Source: Arenicella xantha
GTDB lineage: Bacteria > Pseudomonadota > Gammaproteobacteria > Arenicellales > Arenicellaceae
Length of the DNA: 64,000 bases
Assembly (NCBI RefSeq): GCF_003315245.1
Contig: NZ_QNRT01000001.1
Span: 378,963 to 442,962 of the forward strand
Direction of reading: 5' to 3'
A program made the translations under genes and the position numbers. The notes under the pieces are model-generated. The model did not search any database. It saw only the letters and a program-made list of their open reading frames with translations, and was not told the DNA's origin. Position 1 is the stretch's first letter. Each line of letters opens with the position of its first letter. This document shows, piece by piece, positions 1 through 9,169 of this stretch.

Positions 1-1
1 A

Positions 2-667
2 TCTTTAGCTATTCGCTTTGCTGAGTCTTTGTCTCCAGGATTCCCAAGATTATATCTCGATGCCGACATAATACTAGCGACCGCGGATGCTAAAGCTCTA
101 TTCGATGCCGGAACCAAACAGGAAGCTCCCGCATTGATTGTACCCAGCTCAACTATCATCACTCAGCAAAGCCAAATGGCAGTTAAGCGCTTTTATAAAG
201 TGTGGTACAACACACCATTTGTTCAGCAACTTGGCTATGGCGCTGGGGCTTATTTGCTAAACCAGGCCGGTCGAAAACGATTCAATGAGTGGCCTCGTTT
301 GATCGCCGATGATGGTTTTGTTCGAAGTCAATTCAACACATCTGAAATACACATCCTGCATTCTTTAAAAGTTATAGTAAAAGCACCGCTTACTACCAGC
401 ATATTAATTAAAGTAAAAGCACGTTCAAAACTCGGGAATTTGGAACTAAAGCAATTTTTAAATGACCACCAATTTGAAGACCGCCATATCCTGGTTCCCA
501 AAAAAACAACCGAGAGTGAATTGGAAACTGATAGCATGGCAACAGCACCAATAAACGCCATCGATATACTGATTTACAAGTTGGTAAATATTGCTGCGTT
601 ACTGTTGGCAAGGTGGCAATTCTTTACAGGTAATGACTCATGGGCCAAAGACAACAGCAACCGCTAA
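2..667 (+). CDS. Family-2-like glycosyltransferase, 5' end cut by the window
   Basis: The frame is open from base 2, so the gene begins upstream; the TTG at 29 is only an internal leucine codon. The visible 222 residues start with a segment leading into LDADI, the acidic metal/nucleotide-sugar motif of GT-A glycosyltransferases, followed later by an ADDGFVR segment typical of the acceptor/catalytic region. It probably transfers a sugar during assembly of the surface glycan encoded here. The 3' end overlaps the next gene by 28 bp, so the two are in one operon. Acceptor and sugar cannot be read from the sequence. Confidence 0.65.
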   Translation, partial: SLAIRFAESLSPGFPRLYLDADIILATADAKALFDAGTKQEAPALIVPSSTIITQQSQMAVKRFYKVWYNTPFVQQLGYGAGAYLLNQAGRKRFNEWPRLIADDGFVRSQFNTSEIHILHSLKVIVKAPLTTSILIKVKARSKLGNLELKQFLNDHQFEDRHILVPKKTTESELETDSMATAPINAIDILIYKLVNIAALLLARWQFFTGNDSWAKDNSNR

Positions 668-1590
668 TTGGCAGCCTATTTATTGTTGGGGTCTCGACTA
701 TATTGGCGTTAAGCCACTTTACGTCGGACCTGCATTCACCTGCTCTGTTTATTTTCAAGGCCGCTTTGCAGCCAATCACAGTCGCCACACTCCTCTGCTT
801 TGGTATCTACGCTGCCTGGAGAAAACACAAATGGTTATACTCGGCGCTGTGCTATGCACTATTTATCAATCTAATATTTATAGCCCCTAATTTCCGCATT
901 AGCGACACTCTAGACCAAAAAGACGCTGTTAGTTCATTGACCATTGCCACGTTCAGCACATTAACCAGAACCAGCAATACCTCGGACATCATCAAGTTCG
1001 CCAGATCAGAGGCTCCTGATCTTTTATGCTTACAAGAAGTGGCACAAAAAGATCGGAAACTTATTGCTGAGCAATTGAATAAGTTATATCCACATAAAAC
1101 ACAGAACACGAATAACCAGCTGACCTTGAGCCGTTTCCCGCTAAGGTCTATTAAGGACGTAGGCTACTTTCAAGCAAGCTTACTTAGCCATCCTAAATTT
1201 GGCCCGATACGAGTCATTAACGCTCACATGCATCGCCCATATTTGTCGGACGGCATTGCCGAGAGTTGGCAAGAGCTGTTCAAGTTTATCGACGATTCTT
1301 CAGCGGCCATTATATGTGGAGACCTCAATATCACTCCAAATAACTCCTTGTATGACTTATTAATTTCTCGCTACGGCTTTAATGATTCAATTATCAGTGG
1401 CTATGGGTTCACTTACCCAAATGCGCAACGTAGGTCAGCTATCCTCGGCACGTTGATTAGAATAGATTATATTTTAGGCCGTGCATTTATACCCATTCAT
1501 ACCCAGACCGTGAATGCATCGAATTTAAGTGATCATCGCGCGGTAGTAAGCGAATTAATTTTTGACGTTAATCGACAAAGCTCTCCATGA
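640..1590 (+). CDS. Endonuclease/exonuclease/phosphatase (EEP) family membrane protein
   Basis: This 316-residue protein has about three N-terminal membrane helices (residues about 10-85) followed by an EEP fold. Catalytic signatures are visible: LQEV (metal-binding Glu, E133), GDLN near residue 230, and SDHRAV near the C terminus. EEP proteins are metal-dependent phosphodiesterases that act on nucleic acids or phospholipids. Membrane anchoring and the glycan context suggest a phospholipid or lipid-linked phosphate substrate rather than DNA, but this is inference. It overlaps the upstream glycosyltransferase by 28 bp and the downstream gene by 4 bp (ATGA). Confidence 0.75.
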   Translation: MGQRQQQPLIGSLFIVGVSTILALSHFTSDLHSPALFIFKAALQPITVATLLCFGIYAAWRKHKWLYSALCYALFINLIFIAPNFRISDTLDQKDAVSSLTIATFSTLTRTSNTSDIIKFARSEAPDLLCLQEVAQKDRKLIAEQLNKLYPHKTQNTNNQLTLSRFPLRSIKDVGYFQASLLSHPKFGPIRVINAHMHRPYLSDGIAESWQELFKFIDDSSAAIICGDLNITPNNSLYDLLISRYGFNDSIISGYGFTYPNAQRRSAILGTLIRIDYILGRAFIPIHTQTVNASNLSDHRAVVSELIFDVNRQSSP

Positions 1591-2054
1591 CTAAAGCGAA
1601 CATTAATACTAAAAAAGTTCTTGCGGTCGCCTCTGGTGGCGGCCACTGGGTTCAACTATCTTTATTAAGTGAGTCTTTCAAGCATTGTGATATTCACTAT
1701 GTGACGACTGATCTCAACCTAAGTGCGATCGAATCTCAAACAGATCTCAGCGTGGTTATCGATGCCGATCTGTCGCAAAAAGTCAGGTTAATTCCGTTAA
1801 GCATACAAATGGCAGCCCTAATCATTAGGAAAAGGCCTGATTACATTATCTCCACCGGCGCGGCACCAGGTTTCTTTGCTGTATTGTTTGGTCAGCTAAT
1901 CGGTGCTAAAACCATTTGGGTCGACAGCATGGCAAATCATTCCAAATTGTCCGTTTCAGGAAAGTATGCCAGTAAATTTTGTGACCTATGCCTTACTCAA
2001 TGGCCGCACCTTGCAGATAATAAACGGGTTAAATACTCAGGCAGCTTACTATAA
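1587..2054 (+). CDS. PssD/Alg14-like glycosyltransferase subunit
   Basis: The 155-residue protein begins with a short beta strand followed by SGGGHWVQL, the glycine-rich N-terminal motif of the Alg14/PssD/CpsF half of split GT28-type glycosyltransferases. It ends in the usual hydrophobic region. In known systems this half anchors a separate catalytic Alg13/PssE half at the membrane to add the second sugar of a lipid-linked repeat unit. No PssE gene follows: the next 500 bp hold an inverted broken gene. The system may be orphaned or the partner may be elsewhere. The start overlaps the upstream stop (ATGA). Confidence 0.75.
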   Translation: MTKANINTKKVLAVASGGGHWVQLSLLSESFKHCDIHYVTTDLNLSAIESQTDLSVVIDADLSQKVRLIPLSIQMAALIIRKRPDYIISTGAAPGFFAVLFGQLIGAKTIWVDSMANHSKLSVSGKYASKFCDLCLTQWPHLADNKRVKYSGSLL

Positions 2055-2122
2055 GCCCGAAGGTTTTAACTATTTCTTCAGCAAGGCAATGAGTCGAATT
2101 AGCCAAGCCACAGGAAACCATA

Positions 2123-2575
2123 TTAGCGCAAGCGGAAAAAGTAATCTAAATATCCATGTACACATACGTGAATAAACAACGTTGTGAACGGCAGGCTTGC
2201 GACCGGCTTGCCATTAACTGAAATAAATTCGACCTTAGCCAATAACGCGTGAGTTTCTACTGGAATGGTAAAGCTGTCAGCTATGCGCCAGTGTAAGTCG
2301 ATATATTCCACGCCCAACGACTTCTTTCTAAAACCGATATCACGCCACCGGAACCAATGCTCATAACTTTCGATAAAGCTAATAAGCTTGCTAATATCGC
2401 ACGGCTCTCGCTGTTGGTAATCAGCTGATATAATAGTGTCAGAGGCAAGCCTGAGTGAGCTGGACTCAACCAATATATCTATATCACAGGAGTGGCGGTT
2501 GTCTACAAAACCTTTATAAAAGAGCTTCTGTCATTCTATCTGCGCCAATAAGCCTCTTATACCTATCGACAAACA
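2123..2575 (-). pseudogene. Remnant of a PF14907-type nucleotidyltransferase
   Basis: On the minus strand the frame encodes DIDILVE, then IDLHWRI and a terminal HVCVHG segment. These match the DiDlLv, DlHw and lH..vHG landmarks of the uncharacterised nucleotidyltransferase family PF14907, which is frequent in exopolysaccharide loci. The frame has an in-frame TGA at about 2531-2533, just ahead of QKLFYKG, and upstream sequence in the same frame remains open and family-like. The C-terminal half is missing after about 2123. It lies inverted between two plus-strand glycan genes and is best read as a decayed fragment. Family assignment is by eye. Confidence 0.5.
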
Positions 2576-2704
2576 GTGTACGTTGGTGTAATAGTTATTG
2601 CACAAAGATGTCCTCATACTAATAATAATCTTGTAGATAGACATGAGTATTTTCACATTCATTTTCACCCTGTGAGTAAGCGTCCACGACATACTCAAAG
2701 GCAT

Positions 2705-4111
2705 ATGCAATTTCGTCATCTCGCTCCAAATAGGTTGTTCCAATTTCTTGATATATTGGCGATTGTCTTGTGCGCGGTGATCATGTATAGAATTCGAAAT
2801 AATTTTTGGTTGCCAAAAGGCGATTACCAATTATTGTTATTAGTCATTATCTTCGTCACTCTCTACGTGTTTTCTTGGTGGGGGGTCTATAAAACCGAGC
2901 ATGGACGCTGGCTATACAAGTCTCTTAGCAATTTAACAACGGCTTGGGTCATCGTGGCATTGTGCTTGGGTATGATTACCTTCTTCACAAAATCGGGAGA
3001 AACCTTCTCACGCCTATGGGTATTGATGACATTTACCAGTACCTACATCGTCATGATTAGTGCTCGCTTATTTGCTTGGAGCTACTCGCAAGCACAACAA
3101 AAAGGGGCACAGAACCGACGTAATGTCGTTATCATCGGTGCTGGGCAATTGGGTAGAAACGCTTGTGACGCCATTATCGAGGAGCGTTGGGCCGGACTAA
3201 AGGTAGTCGCCTTGTTCGATGATGATATTAACCTTGAAAATACACGTTATCGTGACGTTGAAATTGTTGGGCCGATTTCTCAAGCTATCGACTTTATTGA
3301 GGATCGACGCCAAGCTCCCGAGGCCGCCATAAAGGAAGTTTGGATTGCATTACCATTAACGTCGGCCGAAAAAATCGAACATCTACAGACGAGTCTGCAA
3401 AACACCGCGACTAATGTGTTTTTAGTGCCTGATTTATTCGGCGCAAGTTTCACTCAATATTCGCTGGTAGAGTCCGCAGGCATCATGATGATAAACCTAT
3501 CAGCAACGCCAATGATTGGTGGATCAGATCGATTGAAGCGAATAGAAGACTTGTTTCTATCCAGCATAATGGGACTAGTGTTAAGCCCAGTCTTTGTGAT
3601 AACGGCTTTGGCGATTAAACTGGAATCTAGTGGACCGGTATTTTTCAAGCAGCGGCGTTACGGTCTGGACGGTAAAGAAATCATCGTCTGGAAATTTCGT
3701 TCAATGACAGTAGCTGAAGATGGCGATGATGTTCCACAGGCCAGTCGCTGTGATTCTCGTATTACCAAAGTAGGAGCGGTAATTCGCAAATACTCGATTG
3801 ATGAACTTCCTCAGTTGATAAATGTATTCAATGGAAGCATGTCTTTAGTTGGACCTCGTCCTCATGCTGTCGCGCACAATGAATATTATCGCGATAAAGT
3901 TCATGGCTATATGGCACGTCACAAAATTCGTCCTGGCATTACAGGTTGGGCTCAAATTAATGGTTGTCGCGGTGAAACTGAAGTCATCGAAAAGATGCAA
4001 AGGCGCTTAAGGTATGACTTAGAATATATTCAGAACTGGTCTATTGCTTTGGATATACGCATTCTGTTTAAAACTCTGCATACTATTTTTACAGATAAAA
4101 ATGCGTACTAA
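2705..4111 (+). CDS. WcaJ-type undecaprenyl-phosphate sugar phosphotransferase
   Basis: This is a polyprenyl-phosphate hexose-1-phosphate transferase, the enzyme that starts a repeat unit by loading a sugar phosphate on undecaprenyl phosphate at the inner membrane. It has four N-terminal helices, a Rossmann-like CoA_binding_3 domain (GAGQLGR) and a C-terminal Bac_transf domain with FFKQRRYG, WKFRSM, DELPQL, LVGPRPH and RPGITGWAQ. The ATG at 2705 gives 468 residues, the usual WcaJ length, and has AAAGG just upstream. A GTG at 2576 would add an unlikely 43-residue tail. It begins a single-gene unit facing the minus-strand exporter. Confidence 0.9.
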   Translation: MQFRHLAPNRLFQFLDILAIVLCAVIMYRIRNNFWLPKGDYQLLLLVIIFVTLYVFSWWGVYKTEHGRWLYKSLSNLTTAWVIVALCLGMITFFTKSGETFSRLWVLMTFTSTYIVMISARLFAWSYSQAQQKGAQNRRNVVIIGAGQLGRNACDAIIEERWAGLKVVALFDDDINLENTRYRDVEIVGPISQAIDFIEDRRQAPEAAIKEVWIALPLTSAEKIEHLQTSLQNTATNVFLVPDLFGASFTQYSLVESAGIMMINLSATPMIGGSDRLKRIEDLFLSSIMGLVLSPVFVITALAIKLESSGPVFFKQRRYGLDGKEIIVWKFRSMTVAEDGDDVPQASRCDSRITKVGAVIRKYSIDELPQLINVFNGSMSLVGPRPHAVAHNEYYRDKVHGYMARHKIRPGITGWAQINGCRGETEVIEKMQRRLRYDLEYIQNWSIALDIRILFKTLHTIFTDKNAY

Positions 4112-4194
4112 AAGAATTTAGACTATTGCGTTAAATAATGGCGCATACATAGACTTTGAGCTACTTTTATATGAGACTGCGCACGTTTCGTAGA

Positions 4195-5829
4195 CTAGAC
4201 TAAGACAATCCGGTTTTGGACATGCTCAATCGTGGCTTCATTGTGAGCAATAATCAAAATAGTAAGCTGGCCATCTAAAGCCACCAGTGCATCGCGTATT
4301 AATTGTTCATTTTTATTATCAAGGGCACTGGTCGCCTCATCTAAAATTAGCACATCCGGATCGGATAGCAGCGCTCGTGCTAATGCCAAACGTTGACGCT
4401 CACCACCAGACAGCTTAATACCTCGGTCGCCAATAATCGTCTCCAAGCCATGAGGAAGAGATCTAACAAATCCGTCCGCTGCCGCCAATTTTAAAGCTCG
4501 CCACAAATCATCGTCAGAACATACTTTGCCATTCGTCACCCAGTCCAAATTTGCTCTGACGGTGTCATGAAACAAAAATACTTCCTGAGTTACATAGGCT
4601 ACTTTGGGTCGCCATGCGAGGCGGTTATCATCACTCAATAGCACATCATCAATCCATATTTCACCAGATGTCTGAGGCAATAGTCCAGATAGAATATCAG
4701 CCAACGTTGACTTGCCAGCTCCCGACCGACCAACAATAGCAACAGTCTCGTTGCACTGAATACATGCGTCTATACCGCTAAATGCGTAGACGCTCTTATC
4801 GGCATATTGATAAGAAAGCCCTTTAATTTCGATTTTCTTTCTAAATGTCGGCGCATCATGGCTACTAGTAATATTAAATTTCTCAGACCACTGATTTAAT
4901 TCTGCTAACCTTCGCATCAGATCCTCAAAAGTAGGAGCCTGATGGATCAAGCGCTGAATGGTATTTTGAATACCTGAAACTTGCGGCATTAAGCGCGAAA
5001 AAATAAACAGTATCACCAGCAAGTTTGCGATAGGCAGATTTAGCCATTGAAATGAACTATAAAAAAGCACAGTAAATATAACCGCAGCACCTACCAAATT
5101 TACCCAGCGAGTAAGCGCGTTGAACTTCGCCAAGCGTACTAGTTGAGATTCGAGCACGGTATTGCTGCGCATCATACGAGCCAAATATTGCTCTTCTGCC
5201 GCAAAGCTTTTGATGATCTTCAAACTATTAACGTTGTCGTAAATACTTCGTTGAATATCAATATTGGCACTCAGGCCAACGCCACCACTTTTGTGTATGC
5301 GTTTATTGATTGGCAGTAACGCCGCTGCTAACAACAGAGCACATAAAAGAGCCAGGGCCGTCAATTCAACCGAAACCAACATAGCAAAAACCACATAGAC
5401 ACAAACAAGAATCAAACTGCTTATCAAGCTCAGCAAGGAATTCAAACAACTCCCGACGCGGTTAATTTGTCCAGTCAATAAACGTATAAAGTCAGATAAA
5501 TATTGCCCATTAATGTATTGCCATTGGGCATAAAACAACGATCTATTAACTTCATTACGCAAATCAATAATGAATGACTGCGTTAACGCCGTAGTGACAA
5601 CTGAGCTTACAAAGCTCAAACTAGCCATAAATATAATTACAACTAAATACAAGCATAAAACCAATGCGAAGTTAAGCTGTACCCCCACGCTCTCGCTAAA
5701 ATCAACAATGTATTTAACCGCGCCTGAATTTGTAGAGTTGTCGCCTACGTCGATGCCCACCGAAGCCAACAAGGGGATGATCAAGATAATACTAATTCCC
5801 GAGCTAACACTATTTAATAGCATCAACAA
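4195..5829 (-). CDS. Fused ABC exporter (membrane and ATPase domains)
   Basis: One polypeptide carries an ABC_membrane domain (about residues 1-300, six helices expected) and an ATPase domain. The ATPase shows Walker A GRSGAGKST, signature LSGGERQRLALARALL, Walker B VLILDEATSALD and H-loop AHNEAT. It resembles MsbA/PglK-like flippases or peptide/lipid exporters and may flip a lipid-linked glycan. The ATG at 5829 falls inside the first helix. The frame is open to about 5920 with plausible coding (HIFLLTLKPL), but no ATG, GTG or TTG lies upstream of 5838. AGGAG sits a few bases before an ATC codon at 5904, so the true start is uncertain. Confidence 0.85.
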   Translation of the reverse strand: MLMLLNSVSSGISIILIIPLLASVGIDVGDNSTNSGAVKYIVDFSESVGVQLNFALVLCLYLVVIIFMASLSFVSSVVTTALTQSFIIDLRNEVNRSLFYAQWQYINGQYLSDFIRLLTGQINRVGSCLNSLLSLISSLILVCVYVVFAMLVSVELTALALLCALLLAAALLPINKRIHKSGGVGLSANIDIQRSIYDNVNSLKIIKSFAAEEQYLARMMRSNTVLESQLVRLAKFNALTRWVNLVGAAVIFTVLFYSSFQWLNLPIANLLVILFIFSRLMPQVSGIQNTIQRLIHQAPTFEDLMRRLAELNQWSEKFNITSSHDAPTFRKKIEIKGLSYQYADKSVYAFSGIDACIQCNETVAIVGRSGAGKSTLADILSGLLPQTSGEIWIDDVLLSDDNRLAWRPKVAYVTQEVFLFHDTVRANLDWVTNGKVCSDDDLWRALKLAAADGFVRSLPHGLETIIGDRGIKLSGGERQRLALARALLSDPDVLILDEATSALDNKNEQLIRDALVALDGQLTILIIAHNEATIEHVQNRIVLV

Positions 5830-5904
5830 TAATGCACCTAGAAACTTAATTGGTGAAAACCGAAGACAGCGTAAAATTAATGGCTTAAGAGTTAATAAAA
5901 AGAT

Positions 5905-6314
5905 GTGCTCTCCTGAAGTGACTTACAAGTTAACTTCATAAAGTGTAATTAAAACGCACTGCTTTTACTATGCAATTACCCTACTAGGTTCGGCCAACTC
6001 ATCTGCCTAGAGAAAGCAATGGCTCATAACGTCTCGGACACTATAAAACTGTAATAGCTAGTAAATTTTTTTAAGTCAAATATCATACTACCTTTAGTCA
6101 ATTATAAAACGGCGTCGATTGTGTATAAGGTCACCAATGCACATCAAACTAACCATGGTAAACAGCATCGGCAAGCGAGATACCCAAAATAGTGTTTGCC
6201 GACTACTTTTCGCTCACCTGCATTTGCAGCTTTTAATATTCTTCCTTTATTTTGCTAAATCCTATTCCGCTATTGAACAATACCGATCAGCTACCGCGAT
6301 TCATATTTTAATAA
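5905..6314. other. Non-coding gap upstream of the ABC exporter
   Basis: This AT-rich stretch lies between two minus-strand genes and presumably holds the exporter promoter. I found no convincing gene. A plus-strand frame at 6119-6382 has no family-like content and overlaps the 3' end of the sulfotransferase gene. Confidence 0.5.
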
Positions 6315-6998
6315 CTAGTTGGTGCTGGTATTTAATCGGTAACCATCGCAGTCAATGTCACCATATCCAATACTCTGCATAAACACTTTTAGATTATCGC
6401 CAGAGTCATATTGAAAATATACACAATGATCAAAAACAATCGATAGCAAGGCCCGTTTTCGTTCATAGTCAAATAACCAGGAGTCTGATTCTACATAACG
6501 GTATGAGTCCAATTGTTCAGAGAATGTGATCCCTTGAAGAGTTAAATGCTGAGCATAAGAATTCTTAAAAGACTCTACATCTCGGAAACAACAAACAACT
6601 TGTACTTGGTCTGAATATTGAGAAAAAAGCCCCTTCAAAGACTCATATTCGGAGACTGAATTTAACAAATATAAACCTTCATTTGACCATAAGACTGTCG
6701 TACATTTACGAGCCAATGCTTGTCGATAAACTTTTTCTATACCCGTGCGAATGTCTATTTTTAATTTATTGAGATATGCATGACCCCTTGCAGCGATAAT
6801 TTCATCTTTTTTTGGTGAATATCTGTTATCAGCTAGAGCATATAGGTTAAGTACATAATGAGATTTATGAGTATGTCCGGCTACTTTCGACGGCACATAT
6901 AGACCTTTTTTTAAGAGACGTTTTTTATTATCTCTTAAAAAATACTGTAACGATGTTGTACCAGTTCGATGCTGACCGATATGAACTATTGTTTTCAA
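6315..6998 (-). CDS. Sulfotransferase-like P-loop protein
   Basis: The 227-residue protein opens with a strand and GQHRTGTTS (residues 8-16), the PAPS-binding P-loop of the sulfotransferase superfamily. A central VVCCFRDVESFKNSY segment fits the 3'-phosphate-binding strand (RDxxxSxxS type). It could sulfate a glycan hydroxyl, but members of this fold in glycan loci are often uncharacterised. The start is TTG at 6998. It sits just downstream of the ABC-2 exporter genes on the same strand, with a 36-bp gap, suggesting co-transcription. Confidence 0.7.
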   Translation of the reverse strand: MKTIVHIGQHRTGTTSLQYFLRDNKKRLLKKGLYVPSKVAGHTHKSHYVLNLYALADNRYSPKKDEIIAARGHAYLNKLKIDIRTGIEKVYRQALARKCTTVLWSNEGLYLLNSVSEYESLKGLFSQYSDQVQVVCCFRDVESFKNSYAQHLTLQGITFSEQLDSYRYVESDSWLFDYERKRALLSIVFDHCVYFQYDSGDNLKVFMQSIGYGDIDCDGYRLNTSTN

Positions 6999-7034
6999 TG
7001 GTCTATGCGCCTATGTTTAAAAAAGTAGTGTTTA

Positions 7035-7697
7035 CTAGTAAGACGATTGTAGGCGACCGCCCTCTAATTTAACAACCTTGTCACAAATAGTTTCAATAAT
7101 CGACGTATCGTGCTGTACAAGTAAAATTGATGTCCCATTAAGCTTTAACTCAAGCATTCTCTGCATAATCCGGCAACGAAAACTCTCATCCCCCACTGCA
7201 AGTATTTCATCGGCAAGAATAAGATCGGGGCGAACGCTGCTAACAATACTGAATGCTAGTCTAACTTTCATTCCTGTTGAGTAATTCTTAACCTTGTTAC
7301 CTATAAACGCTCCGATTTCAGCAAAGTCAACAATCGCATCGAACTGCAGCTTCAGCTCTTGGTGTTTAATTCCGATCAATGCCCCATAAACAAAAATATT
7401 GTCTTTACCGGTTAGCTCCTCGTGAAATCCAGCTCCCAGCCCCAATAGTGGGGCAATTTTGCCATCAACATTTACATGCCCCAAAGTTGGCGTAGTAATA
7501 CCGCTTATTATTTTTAGTAAGGTTGACTTCCCTGCCCCATTTGAGCCAGTCAGGCCAATACAACAGCCCTTCTGCATTGAAAATGAGACATCTTTTAATG
7601 GCCAAAACTGATTTTTCTTTCCAGAGACAGGGTCAGTGCGCCAGTACATTTTACCGATAGAATCCACTTCCAAAATTACTGCCTTATCTTTGCTCAT
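7035..7697 (-). CDS. Wzt/KpsT-type polysaccharide ABC transporter ATPase
   Basis: A 220-residue ATPase with Walker A GSNGAGKSTLLK, a degenerate signature NYSTGMKVRLAF and Walker B LILADEILAVGD. This pattern is specific to exporters of O-antigen, capsule and teichoic acid. It is short (KpsT-like) and lacks the carbohydrate-binding C-terminal domain of Wzt, so it should not need a specific terminal sugar cap. Its start overlaps the permease stop by 4 bp, which defines a two-gene transporter powering export across the inner membrane. Confidence 0.9.
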   Translation of the reverse strand: MSKDKAVILEVDSIGKMYWRTDPVSGKKNQFWPLKDVSFSMQKGCCIGLTGSNGAGKSTLLKIISGITTPTLGHVNVDGKIAPLLGLGAGFHEELTGKDNIFVYGALIGIKHQELKLQFDAIVDFAEIGAFIGNKVKNYSTGMKVRLAFSIVSSVRPDLILADEILAVGDESFRCRIMQRMLELKLNGTSILLVQHDTSIIETICDKVVKLEGGRLQSSY

Positions 7698-8509
7698 AGT
7701 CGGTCTGCCAAATGAATATCTTCCATGCGGAACCAGACAAAACCAACAATAAAGACAATAGCTGAATACAGCGTATAAAAAACTACTGTCATAGTTTCAC
7801 CGCTGTCAGTGAATATCCCAGATCTGAAAATATATAAAATGCCAGCTATTGGGTTCCACTCTAATACTGTTTGAATGGTTTCATTTTCTATTGCAAAAAA
7901 GGGGTTGTAAACAATAGGTGAACTAAAAAAAAGTGATTGAATCAGAAAGGGATAAAACATTTGAAAGCTTTTAAAACGAACATATATCACTGAAAATGCA
8001 AGGTAAATACCTGTCGAAACAAGTATGAAGTTTATTATGCCGAGTACCGAATAAACAATGAAGGCAAACCAGTTCAGCTCTAAATCAGAAATTAAGACAC
8101 AACAAACGAACACCGTAAAAGCAATAAAAAAATCAATCAGCTTGGATGCTAAAAAAGTAAGTGGCAATAAAAACCGAGGAAAATAAATTTGCTTGACCAT
8201 GTCAGCATGCTGCAGAAAACTTGGGTATGCCTGCGATAAGCCTCCGACAAACGTATGCCAAAAAATGATTCCAGAAAGGACATAGATAAAGTAATGTGGA
8301 ATATCTACACCAACTCGCTTGTTAAGGACTATGTAAAAAATACTAGCCATCAATAATGGGCTGACAACGTTCCAGCAGAAAACCAATAAAGGAGAATGGT
8401 AATACAGACGCAAGTTTCTCCAAGAAAGAATCAAAAACGTTTCCCAATAGTAAGGAATCAACTTTATATCTTCGACTAAGCTTGGCTTACTTGATACTGA
8501 ACGTTTCAT
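7694..8509 (-). CDS. Wzm/KpsM-type ABC-2 permease
   Basis: A 271-residue integral membrane protein of the ABC-2 family, with an amphipathic N terminus (LSWRNLRLYYHSP) and six predicted helices ending near residue 262. The length, topology and ATP-overlap with the KpsT-like ATPase identify it as the channel half of a polysaccharide or glycolipid exporter. Together with the WcaJ enzyme it suggests ABC-dependent rather than Wzy-dependent export, although the fused exporter at 4195 leaves two possible routes. Confidence 0.88.
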   Translation of the reverse strand: MKRSVSSKPSLVEDIKLIPYYWETFLILSWRNLRLYYHSPLLVFCWNVVSPLLMASIFYIVLNKRVGVDIPHYFIYVLSGIIFWHTFVGGLSQAYPSFLQHADMVKQIYFPRFLLPLTFLASKLIDFFIAFTVFVCCVLISDLELNWFAFIVYSVLGIINFILVSTGIYLAFSVIYVRFKSFQMFYPFLIQSLFFSSPIVYNPFFAIENETIQTVLEWNPIAGILYIFRSGIFTDSGETMTVVFYTLYSAIVFIVGFVWFRMEDIHLADRL

Positions 8510-8524
8510 CTAGAAGCCTCAACA

Positions 8525-9169
8525 TTAGTAGGTATGAATCAAATTTTCTTGTGCTATTTTTCTAAAGATGGCTATAAAATCAGCTAAAGGAATATGTGAT
8601 ACGATCGGAGATAGTTTCTGGTACAAATACTCAGGGTGACTCATCATATAAGGGAACTGTATGAAGGTTACCGGGATATGATATTGAGATACTTGAAGCA
8701 ATAAGCCAAACAATTTTTCGATTAGTATTGCTTCCTGCACACCCTTAGTGTGAGAGTGCGTACCTAGGAGTCCGCCAGGGATCAGATATGGTTTTGTTAT
8801 AAAACATAACTTTTCTTTAAACGACATCCTTTTAATATGTTCTTTTTCATTATGTCTTCTACTAGCTGCGACCGAATTAATATCTCTTATTGGAATAAAT
8901 ATATGTTCAATAAAGAGATCTTCTCTGGCAAAAATTTCTTCAGCGTAATCACAGAAGGATGGATCTTTGGCAATATAGGGGCAAAAATCAGACCCTATTT
9001 GATATTCCAAACCCGCATTAGCGTGCTGGTAACTATTATCAACTAGCGTGTCGGGAGTAAAACCTGTGTCGAGGCCAAAATGCGTAAATAGCTCAATCAA
9101 GAAGGTCGTCCCAGCTCTTCCCGTTCCGGTTACAACCACATGATTTTTCTTATTGCTCATTATTGTCAT
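8525..9169 (-). CDS. Second sulfotransferase-like P-loop protein
   Basis: This 214-residue protein begins with VVVTGTGRAGTTFLIEL (P-loop at about residues 15-22), as in sulfotransferase-family proteins of glycan clusters, and has an IPIRDINSVAASR segment at the expected second PAPS-contact position. It is unrelated in detail to the protein at 6315, so two different modification steps are possible. Its start (ATG at 9169 or 9160) lies inside the end of the MBOAT gene, a 20-bp overlap, so it is translationally coupled. Substrate unknown; it could also be a P-loop protein without sulfotransferase activity. Confidence 0.65.
   Translation of the reverse strand: MTIMSNKKNHVVVTGTGRAGTTFLIELFTHFGLDTGFTPDTLVDNSYQHANAGLEYQIGSDFCPYIAKDPSFCDYAEEIFAREDLFIEHIFIPIRDINSVAASRRHNEKEHIKRMSFKEKLCFITKPYLIPGGLLGTHSHTKGVQEAILIEKLFGLLLQVSQYHIPVTFIQFPYMMSHPEYLYQKLSPIVSHIPLADFIAIFRKIAQENLIHTY

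Noticed and set aside
5570-5941. Plus-strand frame opposite the ABC exporter start
   Set aside because: Antisense shadow of the exporter's first helices, with no signals of its own.
6119-6382. Plus-strand 87-codon frame in the exporter upstream region
   Set aside because: No family-like content, overlaps the sulfotransferase 3' end, and no ribosome-binding site of note.
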